A DNA stretch of 64,000 nt from Acanthosepion pharaonis (taxonomy: Eukaryota; Mollusca; Cephalopoda; Sepiida; Sepiidae): NCBI GenBank assembly GCA_903632075.3, contig CAHIKZ030004302.1, positions 230,001 to 294,000 of the forward strand. The letters run 5' to 3'. Position numbers and translations under genes: made by a program. The notes below the pieces were generated by a model. It was not told where the DNA came from and searched no databases. It saw only the letters and a list, made by a program, of their open reading frames with translations. Shown here one piece after another: positions 43,300 to 54,634 of this stretch (its first letter is position 1; every line of letters starts with the position of its first letter).

Positions 43300-44620
43300 A
43301 TGGAATTTATAGTTTATCTATAAAATATTTATCATATTATTTACACTTGCATTATTTTTAGACTACTCCCATTGATTTTCCTGTTTTCTGTTCCTTTTTA
43401 TACTAAGATTATTTGCAGTATCTTCTATAGTAAAACCATTCATGAAGAAATTGAAATATGAATATAGTACTAAATGTGAGATTCTGCGAGAGAAAGAAGC
43501 TGAAGATGAGAAACTGGTGAGCTGTGTTGGAATTCAAGTCAATTTTTTGGTATATCGAAAAAATACATTTTGAAAAGGTATGGAACCATAACTTCCTTCC
43601 TCATCCATGCGTTAATTAGTAGGGTATGTATGTGGAAAATTCATTGTTATGCTGAAAAACAAAAATAAAATTTTTAATCCAATATCCATTAATATTAGTC
43701 CAATTTAGGACGAAATATGTTTTTTGGGTAGCTATTTTTGTATTAGGCGCTGAAAACTATATTTTGAGAAAGACTTTATCCATTTATTTCCACATGAATT
43801 TATTTAAAATAAACATATTTTTTCTGTTCAATTTCACACTGAGTCATATTCCTTTTTCTTGTGCAACTAATAAAGCCACTATTTTATTTTATTTATTATT
43901 CATTCAGCGATAAGCTCCAACTGAGATTGTTTTTTTATGCTCTTCATAACTACAAGGATTCGTGATTGTAATTATGAAAGGCTCTATATTATGACGTTTT
44001 CGCTAAATAAAACCCAACATCGTCAAGCCGGAATTACATGAGGAGCTGGTATTTCATCTGATTTAGACAGAAAATCAGTAATTTTAGTCAGCGTTTGCAT
44101 TAGCTAAATGCACTTTAAACTTTCAGATAGATTTTGAGAGGAAACTTGTATGAAAAAAAAAAATTTTAAAATCTTATTTAAAATTAAAATATATATTCGA
44201 AAATGTAGTCACATCACTTTGAATTGACTGACAAAAACATGCAATAAACAAATACATGAAAAAACATTGTTGATGGAAGTTCACGCGAAACATTTCAGGA
44301 TCGGTTCCCGCATAACTCAGGTGTCATCAAATCGACCAAAACGAAAATAATCTCCAAATGCAAATCAAACAAAATTATATTTCGTGAATTATAAGCATTT
44401 CTTTAACCCACCATCTCTTTGACATCGTATTCACCCAGCCCCGTAAGGAAATACACTTCAACTTTATTATTATATTTCCTGACGTCGACCTGAACTGGTC
44501 GGGCAAAACAAGAATTAGTTCCAATCGTACGCGTCGGAAAATATCCGAGTGCTTCGGACTGTTGATTTTCTCCTATGTGGTAATATAAACGAACACATCA
44601 AGGGAAAGAAAATCGAGAAA
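43300..44620. other. No gene recognised
   Basis: A/T-rich; a CTGAAGATGAGAAAC at ~43499 has no stem II and is not a hammerhead. Confidence 0.4.
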
Positions 44621-44621
44621 A

Positions 44622-44623
44622 AC

Positions 44624-44678
<55 letters not shown>
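44622..44678. repeat. (CTAT)n microsatellite
   Basis: Uninterrupted tetranucleotide array. Confidence 0.98.
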
Positions 44679-44689
44679 ATGAGTAAAAC

Positions 44690-45590
44690 TGAAAAATAGA
44701 GTGTGAAATCTGTATTGGCAGGGGGTGAATTAAACGTCTAAGTAAATAGAAAAGAAATAGGCATAAAGGAAAGTCATGTGGAAACGAATAAACATTGGTG
44801 ATCAATATTAGCATAGAAAGAAGAAAAACAGACAAAAGAGAAAGTGAATAAGAAAAAGAAATAAAAAAGAAATGAATAAGCGAAATGAAGATAAAAAAAA
44901 AGTGGAAAGACGGTTAGAGAAAATTAATAAATTCCGAAAAATTAAAATTGAAAATCATACACGAAAAGAAGATAAATGTAATATGTGATTGTAGATTGGA
45001 ATGAATTCGAAATGTGTTAAAAGAAGAAAAATGCCCAAGCATTTGAAAGAAAGAGAAAATAATGGAAACAAAAAATGGAGAATCAAAATCTGCTTCTAAA
45101 ATACATAGAAAGGAATAAAAATCCAATTGAAAATGAAAGAAAATGGAAGGAAAAAGAAGCTATCCATAATGGGGAAACAAATTTAGGAAGAATATTTTCA
45201 TTAGCCTAGATTAAGAAAGTAGGAATGAAAAAAGGTTTGAATAGCTTTCTGTTGAAGAAGAAATAATGAATAAAACGAAGGTAAAAACAAAAATAAATAT
45301 AAAAAAGATAAAATGAAACAATGTATGAAAGAAATAAGTATTACCAAAGTGTAATGATATCATCGAGAAACAAGATGGAGAATTAAGAAAATAAATAGAC
45401 GAGGGTGATAGGAAGAGAAAATGAAATAAAGTTGAAGAAGTCGAGAAAAAAAGAAAAGGAAAGCGAATGTGAGACAATAGAGAATAAAAGCAAAAGAAAC
45501 GAAAAATGAAACAAAGAAAACACAAATGCTGAGAATAATAAAAATAAACAAAGGAAAATATAAAGGCAAAACAGACAGAGTGTCAATATA
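44690..45590. other. Purine-strand-biased block, ~900 bp
   Basis: The plus strand is dominated by A and G ('gaaaagaaat', 'aagaaaaacagacaaaagag' and so on) without a clean repeat unit. Minus-strand ORFs here read almost only F, L, S and I, as expected from composition, so I do not call genes. Confidence 0.8.
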
Positions 45591-45689
45591 TACATATGTA
45601 CATAGGTGTAGATATGTGAATGTGTATATCTTCTAAGACAATTATTCGTCTCTGCATTGAATAATGTTGTCACATCGGACCTGGTGCTC

Positions 45690-45690
<1 letters not shown>

Positions 45691-45752
<62 letters not shown>

Positions 45753-45862
45753 GTGTGTGTGTGTGAGAAAATATAGTTTTAAAGCGTGGTATATTATGGG
45801 AATAAGTGCTCAATATCAGAGATAGAGCGTATGTAATATATATATATATATATATATATATA
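45691..45862. repeat. (TA)n tracts around hairpin repeat H fragment
   Basis: TA 45691-45748, a short GT run, then 45756-45836 matching the left third of repeat H ('gtgctcaatatcagagatag', 'agcgtatgta'), then TA to 45862. Confidence 0.85.
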
Positions 45863-46090
45863 GGGATTCTTGAGAAAATATAAAGAACGTTTTTCTGTCG
45901 TGTCCTAACACCTCGGGTTCAGGTACTTGCAATTTTGTTCACGTTTAAATGCCATCTTAGAATGTTTTTTTTTTTAATTTTCTCATGTTGTCACATTAAG
46001 ATGTTTCTAACAATTAAATGCTGTGGGCATAGAAATGTTTAACATATAACGTATCTTCCCTGTCTTTACTATAAATATTTTCATGGTCTT

Positions 46091-46392
46091 TGTTATGAGA
46101 ATTTACCCATAATAATAATGGACTATTCCTGACATTATAATTACTGCGCCTCTCAAGAGGTATGAGGGAGATTGTAAGACGAGGAATGATAATTGAGAGC
46201 ATATTGTAAGGACATTGGAATAGTGATACTTGTCGAGACAACATAGTTCACTCTAACCAAATATGATAGTCATTACTAATACTTCTACTCTGTTGTAATA
46301 TATCTTTGTATTCCATACCTGTGTTCGTGTTATTCTTTCATTGGTTCTAACCTTAGACCATCCCCGTGGTACAAGGAACTTGGACCATGACA
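46091..46392. mobile_element. Solo LTR, 302 bp, imperfect TSD GTCTT/ATCTT
   Basis: Ends are TGTTATGA...CATGACA, an imperfect inverted pair. Flanks GTCTT and ATCTT differ at one base. Related to the LTR at 50161-50622: both share 'cgcctctcaagag', 'tagttcactc' and 'tgtgttcgtgtt'. It lacks that copy's GC-rich hairpin block. Confidence 0.65.
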
Positions 46393-46519
46393 ATCTTTAT
46401 CCTGATGAGCTTTCCTCTCTGGTAAATCGACTTCATGCGTAGTAGTAAATTGGCAGTTTGTTGCAATTTTTGAAAACGTTACACATAAATGCAAGTCCTG
46501 TTATAATAGTTTAGCATTC

Positions 46520-46723
46520 CTCGTCTGTGTAAATCTCTTTGGGCTTCTTGCTTTCTTGTCAAAAATTGAAATGCATCTTCATTCACTATTTTCTGTCATT
46601 TCAAATCACGTTCATTTATTTTCCTTTCTTCCAACTAACGTTTTCTCATTATTTTTTCAGTCACAGTATTCTCCTGCATGTTAGTCGCTTTATTGTCTTG
46701 CTTAGGTGCAATGTTTCAAATTA

Positions 46724-46755
<32 letters not shown>

Positions 46756-46757
46756 TA
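46520..46757 (+). pseudogene. LINE 3' tail ending in (ATT)n
   Basis: 'cgctttattgtcttgcttag' then 'gtgcaatgtttcaaatt' resembles the LINE tails at 29915 and 37050. It ends in an ATT array (46721-46757), as many LINE insertions do. Confidence 0.5.
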
Positions 46758-46899
46758 TAAATTTAGACATAGTGTACACATTTAACCGCAATTGCAATAT
46801 GAGTACGGAATAAAAAGATGAAATTGAAAATCCCAAATCCTCACTGATCAAAATCGGTGATCTCCGCTTGATTGTCTCCGTCACGACTTACTTCCGGTG

Positions 46900-48405
46900 A
46901 ATAGGTCATTTTTTTTATTCCGCAAAATGTCAGCATATGACAGCAACACTTTTGCCTTCACTCGTCTCTATTTGTCAATGCAATTGTAACATTTCAACAA
47001 GTGAAAATAGGCGTCCAAGAACGAGATTTTGCCTCCCACTAATTTAAGAGCCCTGAATATTTGAAAGTAAAAATTCATCAGCTTTTATGATACTGGGTTC
47101 CGTTTCCACCGTCATGTACTCTCGAGATCCATATACTGTCATTACAAAGAAATATCACTGTCCCAAAATAACACAGAGGTAAACAGAAATAAACCGAGAA
47201 TCTCAACAGATGCTGGAACTTTGTCCAAGAACTGAAGCAAATTGAAAGTGACGATTGCCCAGGTTGTTACTGCCGCGTTCGAATCTATTCAGAATGGAAT
47301 TTCAAAGAGATGAGAAAACCTGGTAATGCAAGAAATGGTAAAAATCTTTCAGGTGATGGCCACCCGAATATTAACTATGCCACTGTCGTCATGGCTGTAG
47401 TAATAATTGCCGTTATTCAAACTCAAACAAGAGCTAAAAAATACAAGAGATTACTCAAAATGATCCAGTTTGTTAAATAAAGGATTACTAAAAAAAGGAT
47501 CTAGTGTGCTTTGATAGCTTTTTGTTATTACCAAAATTTAACAATATTAACATTCCGACCATAAAATATAATTCGAAACTCACCACGTTCAATTTGTCAT
47601 GGAAGTGATTTCTTCAAAATATCAATATGCTCTGGCAATCCCAGTGCGCAGAACCGTCAATCAGTGCCTGCAAATAATACCAAGTGGTTGAATCAAGCTT
47701 TGCGACTGGAATTATCTGAAGGGACACAGTTCTTGAACCGTCGATGATTGTACCAGCACGAATCGTACGTCATCGTGACTCATCGTTTGAGCGCACTAAA
47801 ATTGATCAAATTGACGATTGCAGATCATTCGCTTTCTTTAAAAAACTTTAATTATACTCCGCTAGACAGGGTTACACTATAGCTGTCGGCCTTTTGGGTA
47901 ATGAACAAATAAAAATGTGTCTGAAGAGGCATCTGCAACAGGGATTCGTTATTACCCTAAAAGTATGCAAACTAGGAAAATTGTAGACAGTCAATAGATT
48001 ATTTATTTTCTGATTTTGTTTTGAAGACCTCCACCTCTTCTTCTTCTCCTTCTTCTTCTTCTTCTATGATTATTTTCACCTCATTTTTCTGTTTTGATGA
48101 CCCTTGAAACAAAATAAGATACGAAACCGACCCACCTTTACTGATAGTTTAAACTCTCTTCATTATCGATTTTTGTTTCTTTTCCAAGAGGTAACCTAGT
48201 TCATTAAGTAGAAAAAATGTCTAAGAATATTAGTTGCTGGTTCATTAATATATTTAAAAAAAAAAAAAAGATTTTCTAAATCACCATCAATTCGATACAT
48301 TGAAATCAATTACAATGTTTCATTGTCTTAGACCCTAGATAACTTTTTTCATCATTCTTGCACTTGACGGGTGAAAAAAAAAACAAATGTAAAAGATGTT
48401 TTTAA
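46900..48405. other. No gene recognised
   Basis: Mostly single-copy-looking; a CTT-rich tract lies at ~48038-48064. Confidence 0.4.
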
Positions 48406-48954
48406 CAACATCACTGTTCGTTGTTCATTTTAAAGTAAAAAAAAAAGCTTTGTTCTTGACTGAGCAAAAAATCTGGGAGAAATGAAGTCTCTATGAATCT
48501 GCTTGGTCTCTCTTGGAAGACAATATACGAAAAGAGATTAGATGTTGAATATATTTGAGGTAAGATACGAAATAAATAGTGGGGAACCAACAAATGTAAA
48601 AAAAATACTAAACGGACTGTGCACGTTGATATCATGAAAGGATAGATTTTACAAGAAGAGCAATGTATTTAAAACGAGGTGAAAAAAACCATAAAGCCGT
48701 TAGTTCAAAGATGGAATTATTTCGATTGTATTTGCATCATCTCGGACTTCGTCATTGATTCTGTGTTTAAAACATGCCCTAGAATATTGTTGGTATTTCT
48801 CGAAGAAAGGAAACTAACTTGGTGGTACGCTAAGCATTTCCAAATAAGTTTGCTTTGAACTGGATTACAAGAGCACCTGTATCAAGTAACGGATTGGGCA
48901 TATTCAGGGTATTAAAATTATGCCACACACGCATACATTTATATATAAATATGT

Positions 48955-49085
48955 TATTCTAAATTTATTTTGTTTAAATTTATTTTTGATGGATACACAT
49001 ATTTGAGTAGAAGCTCTGTTTTTTTAATTAAACATTATGTTTTATACAACTACATCTACAGGTCTGAATATTCGAGAAAACTTGT
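48955..49085 (+). repeat. Repeat family P, diverged copy
   Basis: Similar to 25507-25655 around 'atatttgagtagaagctctg' and 'ggtctgaatattcgag'. Confidence 0.5.
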
Positions 49086-49241
49086 CAGAAAAATATGCGT
49101 CCCCACGACAGGATTTGAAGCAGCATAGTCTGGGGAACTGTCATCCGATCTCACGTACCATCCAGCATCGACTAAGATTTCCTTTTGTCTTTATACTCAG
49201 ATTTCTTCATTTACAGATACAGTGTATATGAAAATAATTTG

Positions 49242-49242
49242 C

Positions 49243-49325
<83 letters not shown>
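49242..49325. repeat. (CTAT)n-(TA)n microsatellite
   Basis: CTAT to ~49286, TA to 49325. Confidence 0.97.
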
Positions 49326-49329
<4 letters not shown>

Positions 49330-49423
49330 GTGTGTACATAGGCAGCATCTTTTCATTCATACACGTTTCATTAAATAATATTAAACTCTAACATTTTTAA
49401 GTATTTAAAGCAACATGCCTGCC

Positions 49424-49870
49424 CGCACACACAATTCCGTAAAACACAATTAGACTTCGACATGAAAACAATAGACAAAAAACTAAAAATCCTTGAAACA
49501 TTATACATCAAACAGTTGAAACCCAACCTAAACAAAATCAATTATGGTATCTCTACAAATATTCTTAAATCTCTATAATTGGTAACAGAAGCCATTGGTT
49601 TATACCAACGGCTTTCCATACTTCATACTTCTCCAATTCACTCTCGTGTGCTCATGTGTGACGTCATGAGATGCGGTGCGATTTTTGCTCTAACGTCTTA
49701 TATGCACGTGTTTATCGTTGCTTAGAAATCATCTATGTAAAAATGACAGACTATCATAAATGTCTTGTCCGTATATTGCTTAATATGTTGTAATTGACAT
49801 ATTTGATGATGGCTTATGTCAACCGAAAGCTTAGATTGTATTAAAAAAATATGGATCAATATTGGGAATT
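49424..49870 (+). pseudogene. Penelope-like element, C-terminal end and 3' tail
   Basis: The plus frame to 49577 reads 'TQLDFDMKTIDKKLKILETL' then 'YIKQLKPNLNKINYGIS'. This is the end of GIY-YIG-type Penelope-like proteins ('LE.lyI...kP.LN'). About 230 bases further, 'TTGATGATGGCTTATGTCAA' and 'CCGAAAGC' form a hammerhead-like remnant with the first core base changed. Only the last ~50 codons remain. Confidence 0.6.
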
Positions 49871-49904
49871 TCTTTCTTCGTTCAACGATAATGTTATTAA
49901 ACTT

Positions 49905-50160
49905 ATTATTATTATTAACTTATTTCTTTTCGGGTTCCAGCCAGAGATCAAAGATCAGAAATAGCTTCATGAAATTTTCCATTGATCAGTTTGTTAAAAA
50001 AGTCCTCAGACCACACACATTTTACATCGATAAAGCTCTTCATAATATGTGAGCTGTACGTTGTATTTTGTAAGGCATAAACTGCCATGTTCTCATGTAC
50101 CACAATTTGATATTTCCGCTTTAAGATGGTAGTATTTTTTAAAGATCTTTAAAGTCGTCA
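49905..50160 (-). pseudogene. CCHC/RLE-type LINE, copy C, 3' end
   Basis: Matches 6070-6340, the 3' part of copy B ('ccagagatcaaagatcagaa', 'ttttacatcgataaagctct'). It is separated from the rest of copy C by a solo LTR. Confidence 0.7.
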
Positions 50161-50622
50161 TGGGTCCTTACCTATAACTACAGAATAAACTCTTCCTAAA
50201 ACTATGTATACTACGCCTCTCAAGAGAGAGGGTCGAATCAAGCCGAGCTTCTCGGCTTGACGGCCGAACTCTCTGCCTCTGAGCAGAGAGGAACCGAGAC
50301 GAGGCTCCGCCGAAGGGCAGAGTCTCGTTCGGGGAGGTTGACCAACCCGATCCTGTTTATAAGGGTTATACGGGATTTTTTTGGCCGAGCCTACGGGCTC
50401 GGGAAACACACGTTAAACTCGGCCTTGTGCCATATGCAACCTTCGTGGTGGGTGGCTAGATACCGAATCGAGTCGAGCCGATAGTAGTTCACTCCAAACC
50501 AGACTGACAGTCATACTAACACCTTCTACATTTTGTATTATTATTTCGTGTAATATACCTTCGTTATTTCTACTCTTGTGTTCGTGTTGTTCTTCCTTGG
50601 TCCTAACCTGGACCATAACACA
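50161..50622. mobile_element. Solo LTR with GC-rich hairpin block, TSD CGTCA/TGTCA
   Basis: Inserted in LINE copy C; flanks CGTCA and TGTCA differ at one base. A GC-rich core (50230-50410) holds several perfect hairpins: TCAAGCCGAG/CTCGGCTTGA (50238-50260), CTCTCTGC/GCAGAGAG (50269-50290), CGAGAC/GTCTCG (50295-50327) and CCGAGCC/GGCTCGG (50385-50402). The ORFs crossing it have no motif. Related to 46091-46392. Exact ends carry some doubt. Confidence 0.65.
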
Positions 50623-51430
50623 TGTCAATAAAGATACACGTTCTTTTTTTTGTGGTCTTTCATCACGCTGTCAGGGCGACTGTTTTGTCTGTTTGTAATG
50701 TAATATCCCCATAAAATTTTAACATGCTGTAAATCTGTAAAAGGTTTTGTGTGATGTTCATTTCCAGTTTCTTACAGTTTAGGTCCTGTAAAACTGTAGT
50801 TTTTCCAGTGCAGATATTGTTACGCCCTATCATGAGGAGTGTTCAGTGCTTGCTAACACCGTTCAACCTCATGCATGATGGTCAGTTGTTTATGGATATT
50901 TATCATAAAATCTCAATTTCGAGTTCACAATTTTTTCAGTGTACGCGCTTGATAATTTCAAGTTAGCAAGTATTGCATTTTTTACAGCAAGTTTAAAGCC
51001 TTAGTTTCAGCTTTTAATCCTGTATTATGCGTTTTGTCTACGACAGCATGTTTGGTACCAGCTGAGTATTGACCCTGAAGAGTCTGATTTTGCTATCGAT
51101 TATGCATCTAGTACATTGCGTTTGCATTTGATTTTTTTGGGTTCTTTGCCGCTGCAGTAGGTATATTATGGTTTATTCGTACTTCTTCATTCACTTGAAA
51201 TTCCATTTTGAATTTTTTGGCTTCCTTTATTATTGAATAACATTTCTTATTTCTTTCATGTTCTTTGACAGAGATCACCATCCAGTCTTCTGCAGTCTCC
51301 ATGTCTTTTTGAAGACAGATTTTCTTAAGACAGTTCTAGTTGAACAAATCTTCTGCCTTATTCGCATCTGGACTCATACAGACGATCAATAACAGCCTTC
51401 GGATGATACATGTGGTGGCAAATTAGAAGT
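50623..51430 (-). pseudogene. CCHC/RLE-type LINE, copy C, coding remnant
   Basis: Matches 6560-7280. The minus ORF 51302-51108 reads 'KFKMEFQVNEEVRINHNIPT', comparable to 'FFKMEFQMGGEIQVKHNTST' in copy B. The segment around 50880 keeps the 'ttcaacctcatgcatgatgg' equivalent of the CCHC region, decayed. The endonuclease block is missing, removed at or near the LTR. Confidence 0.7.
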
Positions 51431-51448
51431 TCTCCTGTTTTGTAATCG

Positions 51449-51477
51449 TTATTATTATTATTATTATTATTATTATT
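51449..51477. repeat. (ATT)n microsatellite
   Basis: Trinucleotide array at the 5' edge of LINE copy C. Confidence 0.95.
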
Positions 51478-52277
51478 GCATGTGAGAGCAGCATACCAAT
51501 GCTAGGCTACATATATACAAAGCCCACTGTGCCATAAAAATATTCTAGACGCATACATCGCTGTCAAATGCGCATGCTATAGTCACTGGTTTTACTAAAA
51601 TCAGATAAAAACTTGAAGTTGGGGCCTTTTGAGAAATACGTTCAGGTTGTGTAACCACGACGGTTCCGATGATCTCTGATTGTGGATAATGTTTTGATAT
51701 TATGCCGGGATAAACTTTGCTTAAATTTTGATATTAAGCAATCAGTGGAGCAAGAACAGCTTTCATGAGTTGACCAAGGATAGTCAAGGATTTTGTGGAT
51801 ATCATATAATCACAGCTGAGCTCGATAGGTGAACACATGTTGGACCGATATATTCGGAAATGAGAAAAAAAAAGTGCCTGAGAGATGAAAAAAAGGTTCA
51901 GAACCGAGAATGCTGTGTGCCCTTACCTTATCAGACGACGGTGCGTGGCTGCATCTCACATATCGGCTTAGAATAATTACCGAAGTCAAGAGTGGAATAG
52001 AATTTAATGTTAAATATAAAATAGTAGCAGCTCGTATTGTTCAATAGTCATTGCAAGAATTATCATTCTTCGGCACTACATGCTTGGTCAGGTTTCCAGA
52101 CATCGAGGTATCATGCTCTTTTTCCATTATGATTTAACTAATAATACAAAGCATACAAACGCCTAGCCTCTTGTTTATCATTCTCTTCTACTCACACTCA
52201 TGAACAGAGTGAAAATGTTTTTTTTTTTCTTGATTTGTTTTCTATCCTTTGTAGGCTAATTAAACTGCTAAATCATT

Positions 52278-52460
52278 TTTCTGAACTTATTGAATATCGC
52301 TTGAAAATAGAACAATAATTTATGTTCAGAAACAGAAATTTCAGTGTCGCGATGAATAAATATTTTTAAATAATAAAGTTATAATATGCTCTCCTTTGTA
52401 TCGAGCACTTTTTAAAAAATAAATGCTAAACAACTGTAGATTATTGATCTGACTGTTCTT
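52278..52460 (+). repeat. Interspersed repeat shared with 57480-57575, plus family T
   Basis: 'ttattgaatatcgcttgaaa' and 'tgtcgcgatga' occur at both loci. The block 'tttgtatcgagcact' links this copy to family T. Confidence 0.75.
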
Positions 52461-52469
52461 TCTCTTTAT

Positions 52470-53560
52470 TTGGCTATATACTTGGCTTCCACTGTTGTAG
52501 AGCACTCTCTACGTATTTTTAAAACAAATATGAAAAAAAAAAGAAGAAATTTCGAAATCTCGCTGAAAAACATTCCCAATAAAAACAGAAGGGATTATTT
52601 CGTTAACCTGATATATAAATCAAAGGATTTAATAAGAAGAGTGAGGGGGAAAGCATACTTTATTCTTCGTAAGAATAACTCGTCCAAGGAAACTGAAGTA
52701 TATGAATTTAAAAGCAAAACAGCAGCACCATTTTTTGAAAGGTTGTTTGGGTTTAAAAATGATCGACTCGATATAATAAATAATATTTCTTTTCATAAAA
52801 GAAATGATTATTTCCAAAGACATCTTGAGCGGATTGTAAAGGATATAAATAAAACGGAAAAAAGTGTTTGTAAAGTCGGATAAAACAGCATTTTCTTTTA
52901 AAAAAAATAACGACCAAGGATTATAATACTCTAATTAAGAAAGAATTACCAAAAACCTATAAAAAAGCAAATAATAACAATATGAATTTGATAGAAAGTA
53001 TAAATATATCTAGTAAAATTATCACAGATAAACTAAAAAATAATGAGTCGGTAAGCTAAGCACAAATGATTGTTACATTACCACCAAGAGCCTTAATCTT
53101 GACTTTGAGACAAATCCTACCACCAGGACTGTAAATCTCACTAGGCCTGAGATTGTTAGAATAAATAAAATAATAATGGAAATGTTTAATAAGCAATTTA
53201 AAGAGTACCTTCGATTGACGCAATGGATTAACACCACGGATGCCACCAATTGGTTTTCCAATATAAAGGATAAATCCAATTGTTCCCTAATCCAGTTTAA
53301 CATCGAGGAATATTAGTTGTCAATTTCAAGGGAACTTTAACAGCTCCTCTAGAATTTGCCATTATATACTCTGGTCTGTCTAAGGATGAAAGTAACATCA
53401 TTATGATTGCAAAACTTCAGTTTTCATTCATAATAATTAAAAGTAGATAAAAAATAATTCTGGAGACCATTTTGACATTACAGTGGGATCGTTAGACTCT
53501 GCGAGGTCTTCCGATCTTGATGGAATGTTTATTTTATACAATCTCACGACCCATCGTGAA
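52470..53560 (+). pseudogene. Reverse-transcriptase-like retroelement ORF, decayed
   Basis: ORF 52470-52883 reads 'MKKKRRNFEISLKNIPNKNR', 'LFGFKNDRLDIINNISFH'. It is followed in shifted frames by 'DKTAFSFKKNN', 'KTYKKANNNNMNLIESI', 'TNPTTRTVNLTRPEIVRINK', 'TQWINTTDATNWFSNIKDKS', 'NCSLIQFNIEEY' and 'FDITVGSLDSA'. The order (ADKT-, tYKK-, NPTTRLINP-, NQW.NT..viNWF-, FDI.EFYPSI-, FDVTMGS-like) matches a recurrent invertebrate RT-like protein group that I associate with Penelope-like elements. The clade is uncertain. FDI is changed to FNI, and several stops and shifts are present. Confidence 0.65.
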
Positions 53561-53589
53561 AGTAATATAAAAGATATTGTATTATATAG

Positions 53590-53890
53590 AAATGATGGTA
53601 AAAAACACAAATTTTAAACTCGAGATTCAGCCAACCGATTGTGACCAAACATGGCACATACATTGTAGAATGTAAGAGAAAGGTTTTTAGCATAAAAAAT
53701 GATAATTCTTAAGAAATCACTTCTTGTTAAAGCCGATCAAAATCGATAAAATCAAGTTTTTCCACCGATGTCGTTCAAACTAGGTATATCGGGGCTCACC
53801 TCATGACGAGCACAACGCGACCTCATTTTTATTTCTACGCCGCTTGCGTTTATCGAAAAACCGCGAAAAACGAAAAATCGATTTCAACAA
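53590..53890 (+). repeat. Helitron-internal-like sequence
   Basis: 'actcgagattcagccaaccg' and 'attgtgaccaaacatgg' resemble the stretch after the Helitron 5' end at 54697-54725. No terminus is visible. Confidence 0.35.
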
Positions 53891-53893
53891 AAA

Positions 53894-53897
<4 letters not shown>

Positions 53898-53951
<54 letters not shown>
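53898..53951. repeat. (TA)n microsatellite
   Basis: Uninterrupted TA tract. Confidence 0.97.
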
Positions 53952-53954
<3 letters not shown>

Positions 53955-54634
53955 ATTGCATCTGTATGTCTGTATGCTTTTGTACTACGATCGAGCGTAC
54001 GTCCTTTATTAAAAGAAAAATGGGTGCAGAACAGTAAATATGGAACTTCAAAAAAGTCCAGGCTGTTTTGTCCGACAGGTGTTTAAAAAATTAATTTAAA
54101 AAAAAAATAATAATGGTTAAAGCATAAGAAAAAAACAAATAAAACACAAATAAAAGAAAAATAAAAACAAATAACCTCAAACAAAACGACCCGTTACGGA
54201 AAATTAGCTCTCAATTGTAACATAGAAAACCCAATAAAACATTATTAAATTAGAAATTCTTTCAATTGCTTGTATGAATAATATATGTTAAGGATAATAT
54301 CGTTTGAAGCCAAAAAAATAATTTCCGATAAAAAATGAATTTTGGCATCAATTGTTTTTCATAGATTTTTAATAAACAATAAACTATAAAGTTGGTAAAT
54401 CTTTTAACATTTAATTTTGATATTCTGCTATTAATTAAAACTATTTTTTCTAAATTCTTATTACAATCTGCAAATAACCAGTATTTAAAAAAAAAAATGA
54501 CATTGATTCTGAATGTGTATAAACCTGTCTTTTTTTTTTTATAGATACAGATATTCATACATGGCATTATCATTAAACAGTCACGCGTTTTAAGTGTTGT
54601 TTAAATTTTCCTGAGATAAAAAAGGAAAATCTAA

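Noticed and set aside
43496..43515. CTGAAGATGAGAAAC as a hammerhead core
   Set aside because: Only three bases separate the two core parts, so there is no stem II.
45211..45691. F/L/S-rich minus-strand ORFs resembling membrane proteins
   Set aside because: They follow from the purine-biased plus strand, and all three frames give the same look.
49242..49286. Tetranucleotide arrays as CRISPR-like repeats
   Set aside because: They are simple (CTAT)n repeats without spacers; no CRISPR array occurs in the window.
50158..50484. Overlapping 75-83-codon ORFs in GC-rich DNA
   Set aside because: They cross LTR hairpins and lack any protein motif.
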